From Taklimakanibacter albus (GTDB lineage Bacteria; Pseudomonadota; Alphaproteobacteria; Rhizobiales; Aestuariivirgaceae): 64,000 nt of DNA. A program made the translations under genes and the position numbers. The stretch covers positions 558,001 through 622,000 of the forward strand of contig NZ_JAENHL010000006.1 in the NCBI RefSeq assembly GCF_016595235.1, read 5' to 3'. Numbering within the stretch: the first letter of the stretch is position 1; the number at the start of each line of letters is the position of its first letter. This document shows, one piece after another, positions 55,361 through 63,735 of this stretch. The notes under the pieces are model-generated. The model made no database searches. It saw only the letters and a list, made by a program, of their open reading frames with translations, and was not told where the DNA came from.

Positions 55361-56824
55361 ATGTATTCCCACGCGCTGCTGACGCCGGAACAGATGTATC
55401 GCGCCGATGCGCTCGCCGTCGCCGCGGGCGTGTCGTCCCTGACGCTCATGGAGCGGGCCGGCCGTGCCGTGGCGGAGGAAATCCTGCGCCGCTTCGGGGC
55501 GCGTCCGACGCTCGTTTTATGCGGACCCGGTAATAATGGCGGCGATGGTTATGTCGTGGCGCGGCTTCTGCGCGACTGGGGCTGGCCGGTGCGCGTGGCG
55601 CTCTTGGGCGAGACGGCGCGGCTCAAGGGCGATGCCGCCATCATGGCCAAGCGCTGGGGCGGGCCTTTCGAGAGTGTGACGTCCGTGGACGGCGCCGGAC
55701 TGATTGTCGATGCATTATTTGGCGCCGGACTATCCAAGCCCCTGTCGGACCAGATAGTGAAGTTGAGCAGCGCCGTGAAGGTGCCGGTGGTCGCCATCGA
55801 CGTGCCCTCCGGCATCGACGGTGCGACGGGCGCGGCGCGGCCTGCCGCTTTCAGGGCCGACCTGACCGTCACCTTCTTTCGCAAGAAACCCGGCCATGTG
55901 CTGATGCCGGGGCGGGAATATTGCGGCGAGACGGTCGTCGCCGATATCGGCATCCCCGACCGGGTCCTGGACGAGATCAAGCCGCCGCTGATGGAGAATT
56001 TCGTGCCCGAACTGCCGCAGGCGGGGCCGAACCAGCACAAATATCGGCGTGGCCATGCGGTGGTCGTCTCCGGCGCCGCGCATCAGACGGGCGCGGCACG
56101 GCTCGCGGCGAGAAGCGCACTCCGGGTCGGCGCCGGGCTGGTCACTGTCGCCTCGCCTAAAGCGGCGATGGCGGCCAATGAGGCGCATCTAACCGCCATC
56201 ATGCTGGCCGAGGCCGACGACGCCTTGGCGCTCGGGCGGCTTCTCGCCGACCGGCGCAAGAATGCCGTCTGCATCGGACCGGCGGCCGGAGTTGGGGCGG
56301 AGACCCGGGCCAAGGTGCGCGCCGCTTTGGCGAGCGGCGCCGCAGTGGTTCTCGACGCCGATGCGCTGACTTCCTTTGCACTCGCCCCGGACGAGTTGTT
56401 CGAGGCCATTGCCGAGACGCCGGAGCGGGCCGTCGTCATGACTCCACATGAGGGAGAATTCGCCCGCCTTTTCAAAGATCTGGTGAAGGAATCGGATTCA
56501 AAATGTGAGCGTGCGATCGCCGCCGCCAAGCGCTCCGGCGCCGTCATCCTGCTGAAGGGTCCGGACAGCGTGGCGGCGAATGGAGAGGGGGGGGCCATCG
56601 TCAACACCAATGCCCCGCCGAGCCTCGCCACGGCGGGGTCGGGTGATGTGCTGGCGGGACTCCTGACCGGCCTCCTGGCGCAGGGCATGGAAGGGGTCGG
56701 GGCGGCGGCAGCCGCCATGTGGCTCCATGGCGCCGCGGCCGGAAAATTTGGCCGCGCGGGCCTGACCGCCGAGGATTTACCTGACCTCATTTCTTGTGGA
56801 ATCCCCCAAAACCCTCTGCTATAG
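55361..56824 (+). CDS. nnr: Bifunctional NAD(P)H-hydrate epimerase/dehydratase
   Basis: Repairs damaged NAD(P)H. 487 residues. N-terminal YjeF/epimerase domain (about 1-210) with GPGNNGGDGYVVARLL; C-terminal ADP- or ATP-dependent dehydratase (about 220-487) with the HKYRRGHAVVVSG box, MTPHEGEFARL and AGSGDVLAGLLTGLL. The stop is 37 bp before the tRNA-Leu gene. Confidence 0.96.
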   Translation: MYSHALLTPEQMYRADALAVAAGVSSLTLMERAGRAVAEEILRRFGARPTLVLCGPGNNGGDGYVVARLLRDWGWPVRVALLGETARLKGDAAIMAKRWGGPFESVTSVDGAGLIVDALFGAGLSKPLSDQIVKLSSAVKVPVVAIDVPSGIDGATGAARPAAFRADLTVTFFRKKPGHVLMPGREYCGETVVADIGIPDRVLDEIKPPLMENFVPELPQAGPNQHKYRRGHAVVVSGAAHQTGAARLAARSALRVGAGLVTVASPKAAMAANEAHLTAIMLAEADDALALGRLLADRRKNAVCIGPAAGVGAETRAKVRAALASGAAVVLDADALTSFALAPDELFEAIAETPERAVVMTPHEGEFARLFKDLVKESDSKCERAIAAAKRSGAVILLKGPDSVAANGEGGAIVNTNAPPSLATAGSGDVLAGLLTGLLAQGMEGVGAAAAAMWLHGAAAGKFGRAGLTAEDLPDLISCGIPQNPLL

Positions 56825-56860
56825 ACCCCGCCCATCGCAACGGGCCCGAGCCTATGGCGC

Positions 56861-56945
56861 GCGGGCGTGGTGAAATTGGCAGACACGCAGGATTTAGGTT
56901 CCTGTGGGGCAACCCGTGGGGGTTCAAGTCCCTCCGCCCGCACCA
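56861..56945 (+). tRNA. tRNA-Leu (anticodon UAG)
   Basis: 85-nt class II tRNA. Acceptor stem GCGGGCG/CGCCCGC, anticodon stem CAGGA/TCCTG closing the loop TTTAGGT with anticodon UAG, long variable arm (TGGGGCAACCCG), T-loop GTTCAAGTC and encoded CCA at 56943-56945. It reads CUN leucine codons. Between nnr and tig. Confidence 0.97.
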
Positions 56946-57027
56946 AGGCTCATGCGCCCGAAGCAACCCGGTTTTCGCAGAGATGCCGCGAAGAAGAGAC
57001 AGAACCCCATAAGGATTGAGCAGGGAC

Positions 57028-58593
57028 ATGCAGGTTACCGAAACGCTGAGCTCCGGTCTGAAGCGCGAATATAAAGTGGTCGTCGCCGCCTCTGAGCTCG
57101 ACACCGAACTCAACAAGCGGCTGCAGGAACTCGCCGGCAAAGCCAATATCAAAGGCTTCCGTCCTGGCAAGGTCCCCGTTCCGCATTTGAAGCGCGTGTA
57201 CGGCAAATCGGTCATGGCCGAAGTCGTCCAGAAGCAGGTCGACGACGCCAGCAAGAAAGTGCTCGAGCAGCACAATCTGAAGCCCGCTTATCAGCCGGAA
57301 GTGAAGCTCCCCGAGGACCAATTGGAAGTAGAGCGCATCTTCGACGGCAAGGAGGATCTCTCCTACACCATGTCGCTCGAAGTGATTCCGACCTTCGAGC
57401 TCAAGGACACGACGGGCCTCACCCTCGAGCGTCATGTCATCGACGTGACCGACACCCATATCGACGAGGCGCTCGGCCGCATCGCCGCCCAGTACAAGGA
57501 CTGGCAGGCCAAGGATAGCGCCGCCGCCAAGGGTGACCGCGTCACCATGTCCTTCGTCGGCAAGATCGACGGCACCGTTTTTGAAGGCGGCTCGGCCGAA
57601 AACGTCCCGCTGGAGCTCGGCTCCGGCCAGTTCATCCCGGGCTTCGAGGACCAACTGATCGGCACCAAGACCGGCGATGAGCTGGTGGTCAAGGTCACCT
57701 TCCCGGAGACCTATGGCGTCGCCACGCTCGCCGGCAAGCCGGCCGAGTTCGACGTCAAGGTAGGCAGCGTCGAGGCGCCCAAGGAAACCGTCATCGACGA
57801 CGAATTCGCCAAGAAGCTCGGCCGCGAGAGCCTCGACAAGCTGAAAGAGACGGTGCGCGAGCGCATGGGCCAGGAATTCGGCCAGATGACCCGCCTGAAG
57901 CTCAAGCGCGACGTCCTCGACGCGCTCGACAAGACCTACAGCTTCGAGCTGCCGGAGCGGCTCGTCGAAGCCGAATTCAACGGCATCTGGAACGCGCTCG
58001 ACGCCGAGATGAAGCGCTCGGGCAAGAGCTTTGCCGATGAGAACACCACCGAGGAAGAGGCGCGCAAGGAATACCGCGCCATCGCCGAGCGCCGCGTGCG
58101 TCTGGGCCTCGTGCTCGGCACGCTGGGCGAGAAGGAAGGCGTCAACGTCACCGACGACGAGCTGCAGCGCGCGCTCATGGAGCGCGCCCGCCAGTTCCCC
58201 GGCCAGGAGCGCAAGGTGTTCGACTATTACCGTAAGAACGCCAATGCGGTGCTCGAGCTGCGCGGCCCGATCTTCGAGCAGAAGGTCGTCGACCACATCG
58301 TCGCCAAGGCCAATGTCTCGGACAAGAGCGTGACGCGCGAGGAGCTCCAGGCCCTGGTGCAGGACGAGGATGAGCATGATCACGATCATGCCCATCACGA
58401 CCATGACCACGACCACGACCACGACCATGATCATCACCACCATGATCACGATCACGATCATCACCACCATGATCATGACCACGGCCACGATCATGCGCAT
58501 GACCACGACCATGACCACGATCATGGCGACGAGGCCAAGAAGGCCCCGGCCAAAAAGAAGGCTCCGGCCAAGAAAGCCAAAAAGGCGGAGTGA
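57028..58593 (+). CDS. tig: Trigger factor with a long His/Asp-rich tail
   Basis: Ribosome-associated chaperone and peptidyl-prolyl isomerase, 521 residues. N-terminal ribosome-binding domain with GFRPGKVP, FKBP domain at about 155-250 (GDRVTMSFVGKIDG, LGSGQFIPGFEDQLIG), then the C-terminal helical arms. After about residue 449 comes an unusual tail: 50 residues with about 29 His, mostly alternating with Asp, followed by Lys/Ala repeats. Normal trigger factors end near 430-450 residues. The tail should bind Ni, Zn or Cu, as SlyD's does. ATG at 57028 follows an AAGGA site. Confidence 0.96.
   Translation: MQVTETLSSGLKREYKVVVAASELDTELNKRLQELAGKANIKGFRPGKVPVPHLKRVYGKSVMAEVVQKQVDDASKKVLEQHNLKPAYQPEVKLPEDQLEVERIFDGKEDLSYTMSLEVIPTFELKDTTGLTLERHVIDVTDTHIDEALGRIAAQYKDWQAKDSAAAKGDRVTMSFVGKIDGTVFEGGSAENVPLELGSGQFIPGFEDQLIGTKTGDELVVKVTFPETYGVATLAGKPAEFDVKVGSVEAPKETVIDDEFAKKLGRESLDKLKETVRERMGQEFGQMTRLKLKRDVLDALDKTYSFELPERLVEAEFNGIWNALDAEMKRSGKSFADENTTEEEARKEYRAIAERRVRLGLVLGTLGEKEGVNVTDDELQRALMERARQFPGQERKVFDYYRKNANAVLELRGPIFEQKVVDHIVAKANVSDKSVTREELQALVQDEDEHDHDHAHHDHDHDHDHDHDHHHHDHDHDHHHHDHDHGHDHAHDHDHDHDHGDEAKKAPAKKKAPAKKAKKAE
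58375..58524 (+). repeat. Imperfect CAYGAY repeat encoding the His tail
   Basis: 150 bp of hexamer-like repeats (cat/cac alternating with gat/gac) inside tig. All substitutions are synonymous or His/Asp, so selection for the His/Asp composition is likely. Repeat length may vary between strains by slippage. Confidence 0.9.
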
Positions 58594-58614
58594 TCTCCGT
58601 CTGACGGAATTGAG

Positions 58615-58641
58615 AAAGGCGGCCGGTTGGCCGCCTTTTTG
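58615..58641 (+). terminator. tig intrinsic terminator
   Basis: AAA-GGCGGCC-GGTT-GGCCGCC-TTTTTG: 7-bp GC stem with a 4-base loop and T-run, 21 bp after the tig stop. Adjacent to the convergent phosphatase gene. Confidence 0.93.
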
Positions 58642-58645
58642 TTTT

Positions 58646-59221
58646 CTATGGCCCGTCGATGGGGCGCCAGCCGTGAACGGGCCGCAAGTCCGGCACAGTG
58701 AAAGTGAAGTAGTTGCCGCCGCCGCCAGGCTGATCGGCGCTCCGGCTGATCGGGCGCCCCGTCAGGGACAGAAGGAGCAGCGTGCCGACGCCACCATGTC
58801 CGACAAAGGCGATGTCGCCTCCGGTGTGACCGGCAAGAACCTCGTCGACCTCGGCACGGATGCGCGCTTGCGCGTCGATCGCGCGTTCCCAGCCGCGAAT
58901 GCTGGTCTCGGGATGGGCGAAGAACTGATCGGCGACGGCCTCGAACTCGGGCGGCGGCAGGAAGCCCGTCGCCGAGCGGTCGTTCTCATGCATCTTCTCG
59001 CGGATCTCCGGCGCGATGCCGAGATGACGTCCCAGGATTTCCGCCGTCTCGATGGCCTTTCTTTCGCCCGAAGACACGATCCGCCGGATCGATCTCACCC
59101 AGGGCTGGCCGAGCATCCTTTGCGCCCGCGCGCGGCCGAGGTCGGACAGGCCCCAGTCGGGCACCGGCACATCGGCGTCGATGCGGACCTGCGGGTGTGT
59201 GATGTAACAGGCCGTCGCCAA
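58646..59221 (-). CDS. Histidine phosphatase family protein with altered RHG motif
   Basis: 191 residues with the phosphoglycerate-mutase-like fold, starting with TTG (no ATG in place; 4 bp from the previous stop). The usual RHG motif reads THP in CYITHPQV, keeping the catalytic His but losing the Arg and Gly. A second His lies in FVGHGGVG, and SSGERKAIETAEIL follows the family pattern. It may be an altered or inactive phosphatase. It may share a transcript with exoD and the CNNM gene upstream. Confidence 0.82.
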   Translation of the reverse strand: MATACYITHPQVRIDADVPVPDWGLSDLGRARAQRMLGQPWVRSIRRIVSSGERKAIETAEILGRHLGIAPEIREKMHENDRSATGFLPPPEFEAVADQFFAHPETSIRGWERAIDAQARIRAEVDEVLAGHTGGDIAFVGHGGVGTLLLLSLTGRPISRSADQPGGGGNYFTFTVPDLRPVHGWRPIDGP

Positions 59222-59225
59222 TGGA

Positions 59226-59840
59226 CTACGGTGCCAACCAGTTGCTCAGGAAGGCGAAGATCGCGGTGCCGAAGAGATAGAGCAGGATGAGAATGACGAC
59301 GGTGGCGGCGGTGCCGAACCAGCCGCCCGCCATGGCGAGATCGTCCTGCTCGATGAGGCCGAGCGCGAAGCAGCACAGCGCCAGAGCCGGCGCCATATTG
59401 GCGCCGGGGATCGGCAGCAGCAGGATGATCGCGCAGAAGAGGCCGGCGAGGCCTGCCAGCCTTTCGCCGAGCGAGGAGGTGAGCAGTGTGCCGCGCGGCT
59501 TGAGGAGCCTTTCGACCTTGACGACATAGGGCACCAGGCGGTTGAGCAGATAGGGCAGGCGTCCGCCGCCGACTTTGGCGTTCATCAGTTTCTGCGGCAG
59601 CCAGACCTTGTCCTGCTTGATCATCAGCTGCGCAGTGATGAAGACGAGCGGCACGCCGAAGATGAAGGAGGAGCCCGGCGGCAACGGGATGATGTTGGGC
59701 GCCGCCAGCAGCAGAATGAGCGCGCCGAAGCCGCGCTCGCCCAAAGCGCGCACGACGTCGCCCAAAGTCAGGTCTGGATTGTGGTCCTGCGCCAGCCTTT
59801 TCAGGATGTCGGACAGGCGTTCGTTATGCGGTTCCGTCAC
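59226..59840 (-). CDS. exoD: ExoD family membrane protein
   Basis: 204 residues, four to five membrane spans, with the ExoD-domain LSDILKRLAQ N-terminal part, then LGERGFGALILLLAAPNIIPLPPG and the C-terminal hydrophobic segments. ExoD is needed for exopolysaccharide production and alkaline tolerance in rhizobia. Starts GTG directly after the CNNM gene stop codon (no gap), so the two are co-translated. Confidence 0.92.
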   Translation of the reverse strand: MTEPHNERLSDILKRLAQDHNPDLTLGDVVRALGERGFGALILLLAAPNIIPLPPGSSFIFGVPLVFITAQLMIKQDKVWLPQKLMNAKVGGGRLPYLLNRLVPYVVKVERLLKPRGTLLTSSLGERLAGLAGLFCAIILLLPIPGANMAPALALCCFALGLIEQDDLAMAGGWFGTAATVVILILLYLFGTAIFAFLSNWLAP

Positions 59841-61145
59841 TTACGCCCCCTTTCGCCGGAGCGCGGGCGCCCGCATGGCCAGAACTTTGTCGATACGGCG
59901 CTGGTCGAGATCGAGGATCTCGAAGCGCCAGCCGCCGAATTCGGTATGTTCGCCGATCTTGGGCAGGCGGCCGAAGCGTTCGAGCATGAGGCCGGCCACC
60001 GTGTGATAGACGCGTTTGTCGGGCAGCGGCATGCTGATGAGTTCCATCAAGTCGTCGACCGGCATGCTGCCGGCGAGGAGCCATGAGCCGTCCTCGCGCT
60101 CGACCGCATCGGGCTCGGGCGCACCTTCCTCGGTATGGAAGCTGCCGACGATCGCCTCGAGGATGTCGGCGGTGGTGACGACGCCCTCGAAATGGCCGAA
60201 CTCGTCATGGACGAGGCCGACATGGACGGGACTGTCCTTGAGCTTCGCCACCACGTCGAGCGCGTCCATCGTGTCGGGAATGATCGCCGCCTCGCGCACG
60301 AATTTCTTGGGGTCGGGCCTTTTGCCCTTGAGATAGGCATCGAGCAGGTCCTTGGCCTGGAGGATGCCGATGATCACTTCGGGATCGCCGTCGGTGACCG
60401 GGATGCGTGAATGGACGCTCTCGGTGATGGCTTTGCGGATCTCGGCGGCACTGCCGGTGAGGTCGATGATGTCGACGTCGTGGCGTGGCGTCATGACGGC
60501 GCGGACCGGCCGGTCGCCGAGCTGCATGACGCCTGAGATCATCTGACGCTCATCGCGCCCGAGGACGCCCGCGGTCTCTGCCTCGGCCACGAGGGTGCGG
60601 ATTTCTTCTTCAGTTACCTGCGATTCGGGCGAAGCCTTACGGCGAAGGATGAACAGGACGAAGCGCCCGGAGGCGTCGAGAAGCGTGACGACGGGGCCCA
60701 TCACCCGCGACAGAATGGTCATGAACGGGGCGACGATGCAGGCGATGCGCTCGGCATTGCGCAAAGCGAGCTGCTTGGGCACCAATTCGCCGATGATGAG
60801 CGAGAGATAGGTAATGAGCGCCACGACGATGCCGAGGCCGACGGGTTCCGCCCAGCCGCGCGCCATGCCGAGGCTCTGCAGCCAGAGCGACAGGTAATCG
60901 CCGAGCGAGGCGCCCGAATAGGCGCCGGCCAGGATGCCGACGAGGGTGATGCCGATCTGGACGGCGGAGAGGAAGCGACCGGGATTGGCGGCCAGCGCCA
61001 TGGCGCGCCGGGCGCCTTTTACGCCCCGGTCGGCCAATGTCTTGAGGCGGGTGCGTCTGGCGGAGACGATCGCGAGTTCCGACATCGCGAAAAGGCCATT
61101 GATGAAAATGAGGATGAGAACGACGACAATGTCTAGGACAGGCAT
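59841..61145 (-). CDS. CNNM/CorC-type hemolysin-family transporter (TlyC)
   Basis: 434 residues. N-terminal DUF21 transmembrane domain (about 1-190, LILIFINGLFAMSELAIVSARR), a CBS pair (about 210-335, VMTPRHDVDIIDL and GILQAKDLLDAYL) and a C-terminal CorC_HlyC domain. Family members export Mg2+/Co2+. The start (MPVLDIVVVLILIF) follows a normal ribosome site; longer forms lack family resemblance. Upstream are two palindromic repeats. Confidence 0.92.
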   Translation of the reverse strand: MPVLDIVVVLILIFINGLFAMSELAIVSARRTRLKTLADRGVKGARRAMALAANPGRFLSAVQIGITLVGILAGAYSGASLGDYLSLWLQSLGMARGWAEPVGLGIVVALITYLSLIIGELVPKQLALRNAERIACIVAPFMTILSRVMGPVVTLLDASGRFVLFILRRKASPESQVTEEEIRTLVAEAETAGVLGRDERQMISGVMQLGDRPVRAVMTPRHDVDIIDLTGSAAEIRKAITESVHSRIPVTDGDPEVIIGILQAKDLLDAYLKGKRPDPKKFVREAAIIPDTMDALDVVAKLKDSPVHVGLVHDEFGHFEGVVTTADILEAIVGSFHTEEGAPEPDAVEREDGSWLLAGSMPVDDLMELISMPLPDKRVYHTVAGLMLERFGRLPKIGEHTEFGGWRFEILDLDQRRIDKVLAMRAPALRRKGA

Positions 61146-61193
61146 GATGCCGCAATAATGGGGCACGGGGCCTCGGGTTGCAAATCCCTTGAC

Positions 61194-61242
61194 GGCGCGT
61201 GATCCGGAAAAGTGGCCCGGTTTTCCGTTCCGATCACGCGCC
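61194..61242. repeat. GCGTGATC-GGAAAA palindromic repeat, copy 2
   Basis: Inverted repeat GGCGCGTGATC-CGGAAAA / TTTTCCG..GATCACGCGCC around GTGGCCCGG, nearly the same as 38805-38858. In the gap between the CNNM gene and clpP. Confidence 0.85.
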
Positions 61243-61257
61243 AAAATAATAGTTGGT

Positions 61258-61298
61258 GCAAGTCCTTATAGCCAAAGCTTCGCTTTGGCGGGACTTGC
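61258..61298. repeat. CCAAAG/CTTTGG palindromic repeat, copy 3
   Basis: GCAAGTCC-TTATAG-CCAAAG-CTTCG-CTTTGG-CG-GGACTTGC. The core matches 3399-3444 and 46676-46720. 15 bp from the preceding palindrome, so the two form a composite element. Confidence 0.75.
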
Positions 61299-61324
61299 TA
61301 TGGGATGAGGAATATGCTGCACCT

Positions 61325-61356
61325 CTTCCGATTAGCCCGGCAATCACCTATCTATG
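61325..61356 (+). promoter_or_regulatory. RpoH-type heat-shock promoter of clpP
   Basis: CTTC (61325-61328), 18 bp, then CCTATCTATG (61347-61356). The second part matches the alphaproteobacterial heat-shock -10 CYTATNTNNG at every position; the first differs by one from CTTG. Start site would be about 40 bp before clpP. Confidence 0.55.
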
Positions 61357-61399
61357 CTGGGCTCTGATCTCATTCTGATTCGCAATATCCGGGACTTTC

Positions 61400-62026
61400 A
61401 TGCGCGATCCTATTGAAACTTATGGTTCTTTCTGGCCCCAGGTCATCGTCCAGGAGACGCGCGGCGAGCGCGTTTATGACCTGCCGTCAAGGCTTCTGCG
61501 TGAGCGCATCATCTTTATCACCGGGCCGATCGACGATGGCGTGGCGGCTTCGGTGTCGATGCAGCTTCTCTTTCTCGAGGCGGAAAACCCGAAGAAAGAG
61601 ATTTCGATGTATATCAACTCGCCGGGCGGCGTCGTTACGTCAGGCCTGTCGATCTACGACACAATGCAATTCATCCGTCCGCCGATCTCGACCACGGTGA
61701 TGGGCCAGGCGGCCTCGATGGGCTCGCTGCTGCTCTGCGCCGGCGACAAGGGCATGCGTTTCGCGTTGCCCAATGCCCGCATCATGGTGCATCAGCCGTC
61801 CGGCGGTTTTCAGGGCCAGGTGACCGACATCCTGATCCACGCCAAGGAAGTGGAAAGCCTGAAGCGCCGGCTGAACGAGATCTATGAAAAGCACACCGGT
61901 CAGCCGCTCAAGGCGGTCGAGCAGGCGCTGGAACGGGATAATTTTCTCACCGCCGAGGCCGCCAAGGAGTTTGGCCTTATCGATAAGGTGATCGACAAGC
62001 GTCCGGCGCCGGCGGAGTCCAAATAA
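61400..62026 (+). CDS. clpP: ATP-dependent Clp protease proteolytic subunit
   Basis: Serine protease of 208 residues, forming the ClpP tetradecamer with ClpX (next gene). Ser106 in [11 protein letters not shown], His131 in MVHQPSGG and the following Asp are the triad. The [16 protein letters not shown] and [17 protein letters not shown] segments are typical. Start follows no strong ribosome site but matches the family. A likely heat-shock promoter lies upstream. Confidence 0.97.
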   Translation: MRDPIETYGSFWPQVIVQETRGERVYDLPSRLLRERIIFITGPIDDGVAASVSMQLLFLEAENPKKEISMYINSPGGVVTSGLSIYDTMQFIRPPISTTVMGQAASMGSLLLCAGDKGMRFALPNARIMVHQPSGGFQGQVTDILIHAKEVESLKRRLNEIYEKHTGQPLKAVEQALERDNFLTAEAAKEFGLIDKVIDKRPAPAESK

Positions 62027-62209
62027 TTGGCGGATTTGGCCTTTACACCTTATTATTTGTACTATGGGAGCTACCCCTCCGGCAGCTGGCATGCCAGTTG
62101 AATCAATTCTTGATTAACCAACGGGGCGCATGCTCAAATTGAGTCGGTCGTGTCAAAATGGTGACATCCACGCAGATACGGCCCGTTCAGAGTTCGAGGA
62201 AGTATTGAA

Positions 62210-63487
62210 ATGACCAAGTCCGGTGGCGGCGACAGCAAGAACACCCTGTACTGCTCTTTCTGCGGAAAGAGTCAGCACGAGGTCCGCAAGCTCATTGCCG
62301 GGCCGACGGTATTCATCTGCGACGAATGCGTGGAATTGTGCATGGACATCATCCGCGAGGAAAACAAATCCTCGCTGGTGAAGACCAAGGACGGCGTGCC
62401 GACCCCGCACGAGATCCGCAAGGTTCTCGACGACTATGTCATCGGCCAGGACCACGCCAAGAAGGTCCTCTCGGTCGCGGTCCACAATCACTATAAGCGC
62501 CTGAACCACGCGCAGAAGAACAACGACGTCGAGCTGGCGAAGTCGAACATTCTGCTGGTCGGTCCGACCGGCTGCGGCAAGACCTTGCTCGCCCAGACGC
62601 TCGCCCGCATCCTCGACGTGCCCTTCACCATGGCCGATGCGACGACGCTCACCGAAGCCGGCTATGTCGGCGAGGACGTCGAGAACATCATCCTGAAGCT
62701 GCTGCAGTCGGCCGACTACAATGTCGAGCGCGCTCAGCGCGGCATCGTCTATATCGACGAGGTCGACAAGATTTCGCGCAAGTCGGACAATCCCTCGATC
62801 ACCCGCGACGTGTCGGGCGAGGGCGTGCAGCAGGCGCTCCTCAAGATCATGGAAGGAACCGTTGCCTCGGTTCCTCCGCAGGGCGGCCGCAAGCATCCGC
62901 AGCAGGAGTTCCTGCAGGTCGACACCACCAACATCCTGTTCATCTGCGGCGGCGCTTTCGCCGGCCTCGAGCGCATCATCGCGCAGCGCGGCAAGGGCTC
63001 CGGCATCGGCTTCGGCGCCGAGGTCAAGTCGCCTGAAGATCGCCGCACCGGCGAGGTGTTGAAGACCCTGGAACCCGAAGACCTGCTCAAATTCGGTCTC
63101 ATCCCCGAATTCGTCGGCCGTCTTCCGGTCGTCGCCACGCTCGAGGATCTCGACGAGCCGGCGCTGATCCAGATCCTGAGCGAGCCGAAGAATGCGCTGG
63201 TCAAGCAGTATCAGCGTCTGTTCGAGCTCGAGGGCGTCAAGCTGACCATCGCCGAAGAGGCGATGCGCTCGATCGCCCGCAAGGCTATCGACCGCAAGAC
63301 CGGCGCCCGTGGCCTGCGCTCCATCATGGAAGCGATCCTTCTCGACACGATGTTCGATTTGCCGGCCATGGACGGGGTCCAGGAGGTCGTCATTTCGAGG
63401 GATGTCGTCGAAGGCGACGCGCGTCCCTTGCTGATCTATGCCGATCGCGAAAAGCAGCCGGTCAAAGCCGCCCCGGTCTCGGCCTGA
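62210..63487 (+). CDS. clpX: ATP-dependent Clp protease ATPase subunit
   Basis: AAA+ unfoldase, 425 residues. N-terminal zinc domain with Cys15, Cys18, Cys37 and Cys40; Walker A GPTGCGKT (about 119-126); Walker B IDEVDK; sensor 2 region [10 protein letters not shown]. Partner of ClpP. The 183-bp gap to clpP has no clear gene. Confidence 0.98.
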   Translation: MTKSGGGDSKNTLYCSFCGKSQHEVRKLIAGPTVFICDECVELCMDIIREENKSSLVKTKDGVPTPHEIRKVLDDYVIGQDHAKKVLSVAVHNHYKRLNHAQKNNDVELAKSNILLVGPTGCGKTLLAQTLARILDVPFTMADATTLTEAGYVGEDVENIILKLLQSADYNVERAQRGIVYIDEVDKISRKSDNPSITRDVSGEGVQQALLKIMEGTVASVPPQGGRKHPQQEFLQVDTTNILFICGGAFAGLERIIAQRGKGSGIGFGAEVKSPEDRRTGEVLKTLEPEDLLKFGLIPEFVGRLPVVATLEDLDEPALIQILSEPKNALVKQYQRLFELEGVKLTIAEEAMRSIARKAIDRKTGARGLRSIMEAILLDTMFDLPAMDGVQEVVISRDVVEGDARPLLIYADREKQPVKAAPVSA

Positions 63488-63528
63488 AGCGGGCCGGGAA
63501 CCGGTAGAGCGGGCCCTTTTGTCAAGGG

Positions 63529-63557
63529 ATTGAAATACGTTAACGCTGCCTCCATGT
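63529..63557 (+). promoter_or_regulatory. Possible heat-shock promoter of lon
   Basis: ATTGAAA (63529-63535), 14 bp, then CTCCATGT (63550-63557), which compares to the sigma32 pattern CTTGAAA / CCCCATNT with one change in each half. About 180 bp before the lon start. Weaker than the clpP case because alphaproteobacterial heat-shock promoters often use CYTATNTNNG instead. Confidence 0.3.
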
Positions 63558-63735
63558 GAGGAGCGGATTTAAGCTGTCCGTCCGTCGAGTTCCGCGTAAA
63601 CTGCGTAATTGCGGATAGGTACAGCTTGGATCCCGGCACCGAAAGTCCGTGGCTTAAAGTTGATGCGTTTGCCCAGCGGGAAGCGTATCCAGAGTGCGGA
63701 TTTCACGCGTGGCCTAACCCGCGAAAGGAAACAAA

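Noticed and set aside
56950-58524. A 524-codon minus-strand frame starting with many Met/Val residues
   Set aside because: The Met/Val run is the reverse complement of the His/Asp codons of the trigger factor tail. It is an artefact of the repeat.
58375-58524. CRISPR-like or minisatellite interpretation of the short repeat in tig
   Set aside because: The units are in frame, keep His/Asp and show no spacers; they are a protein tail.
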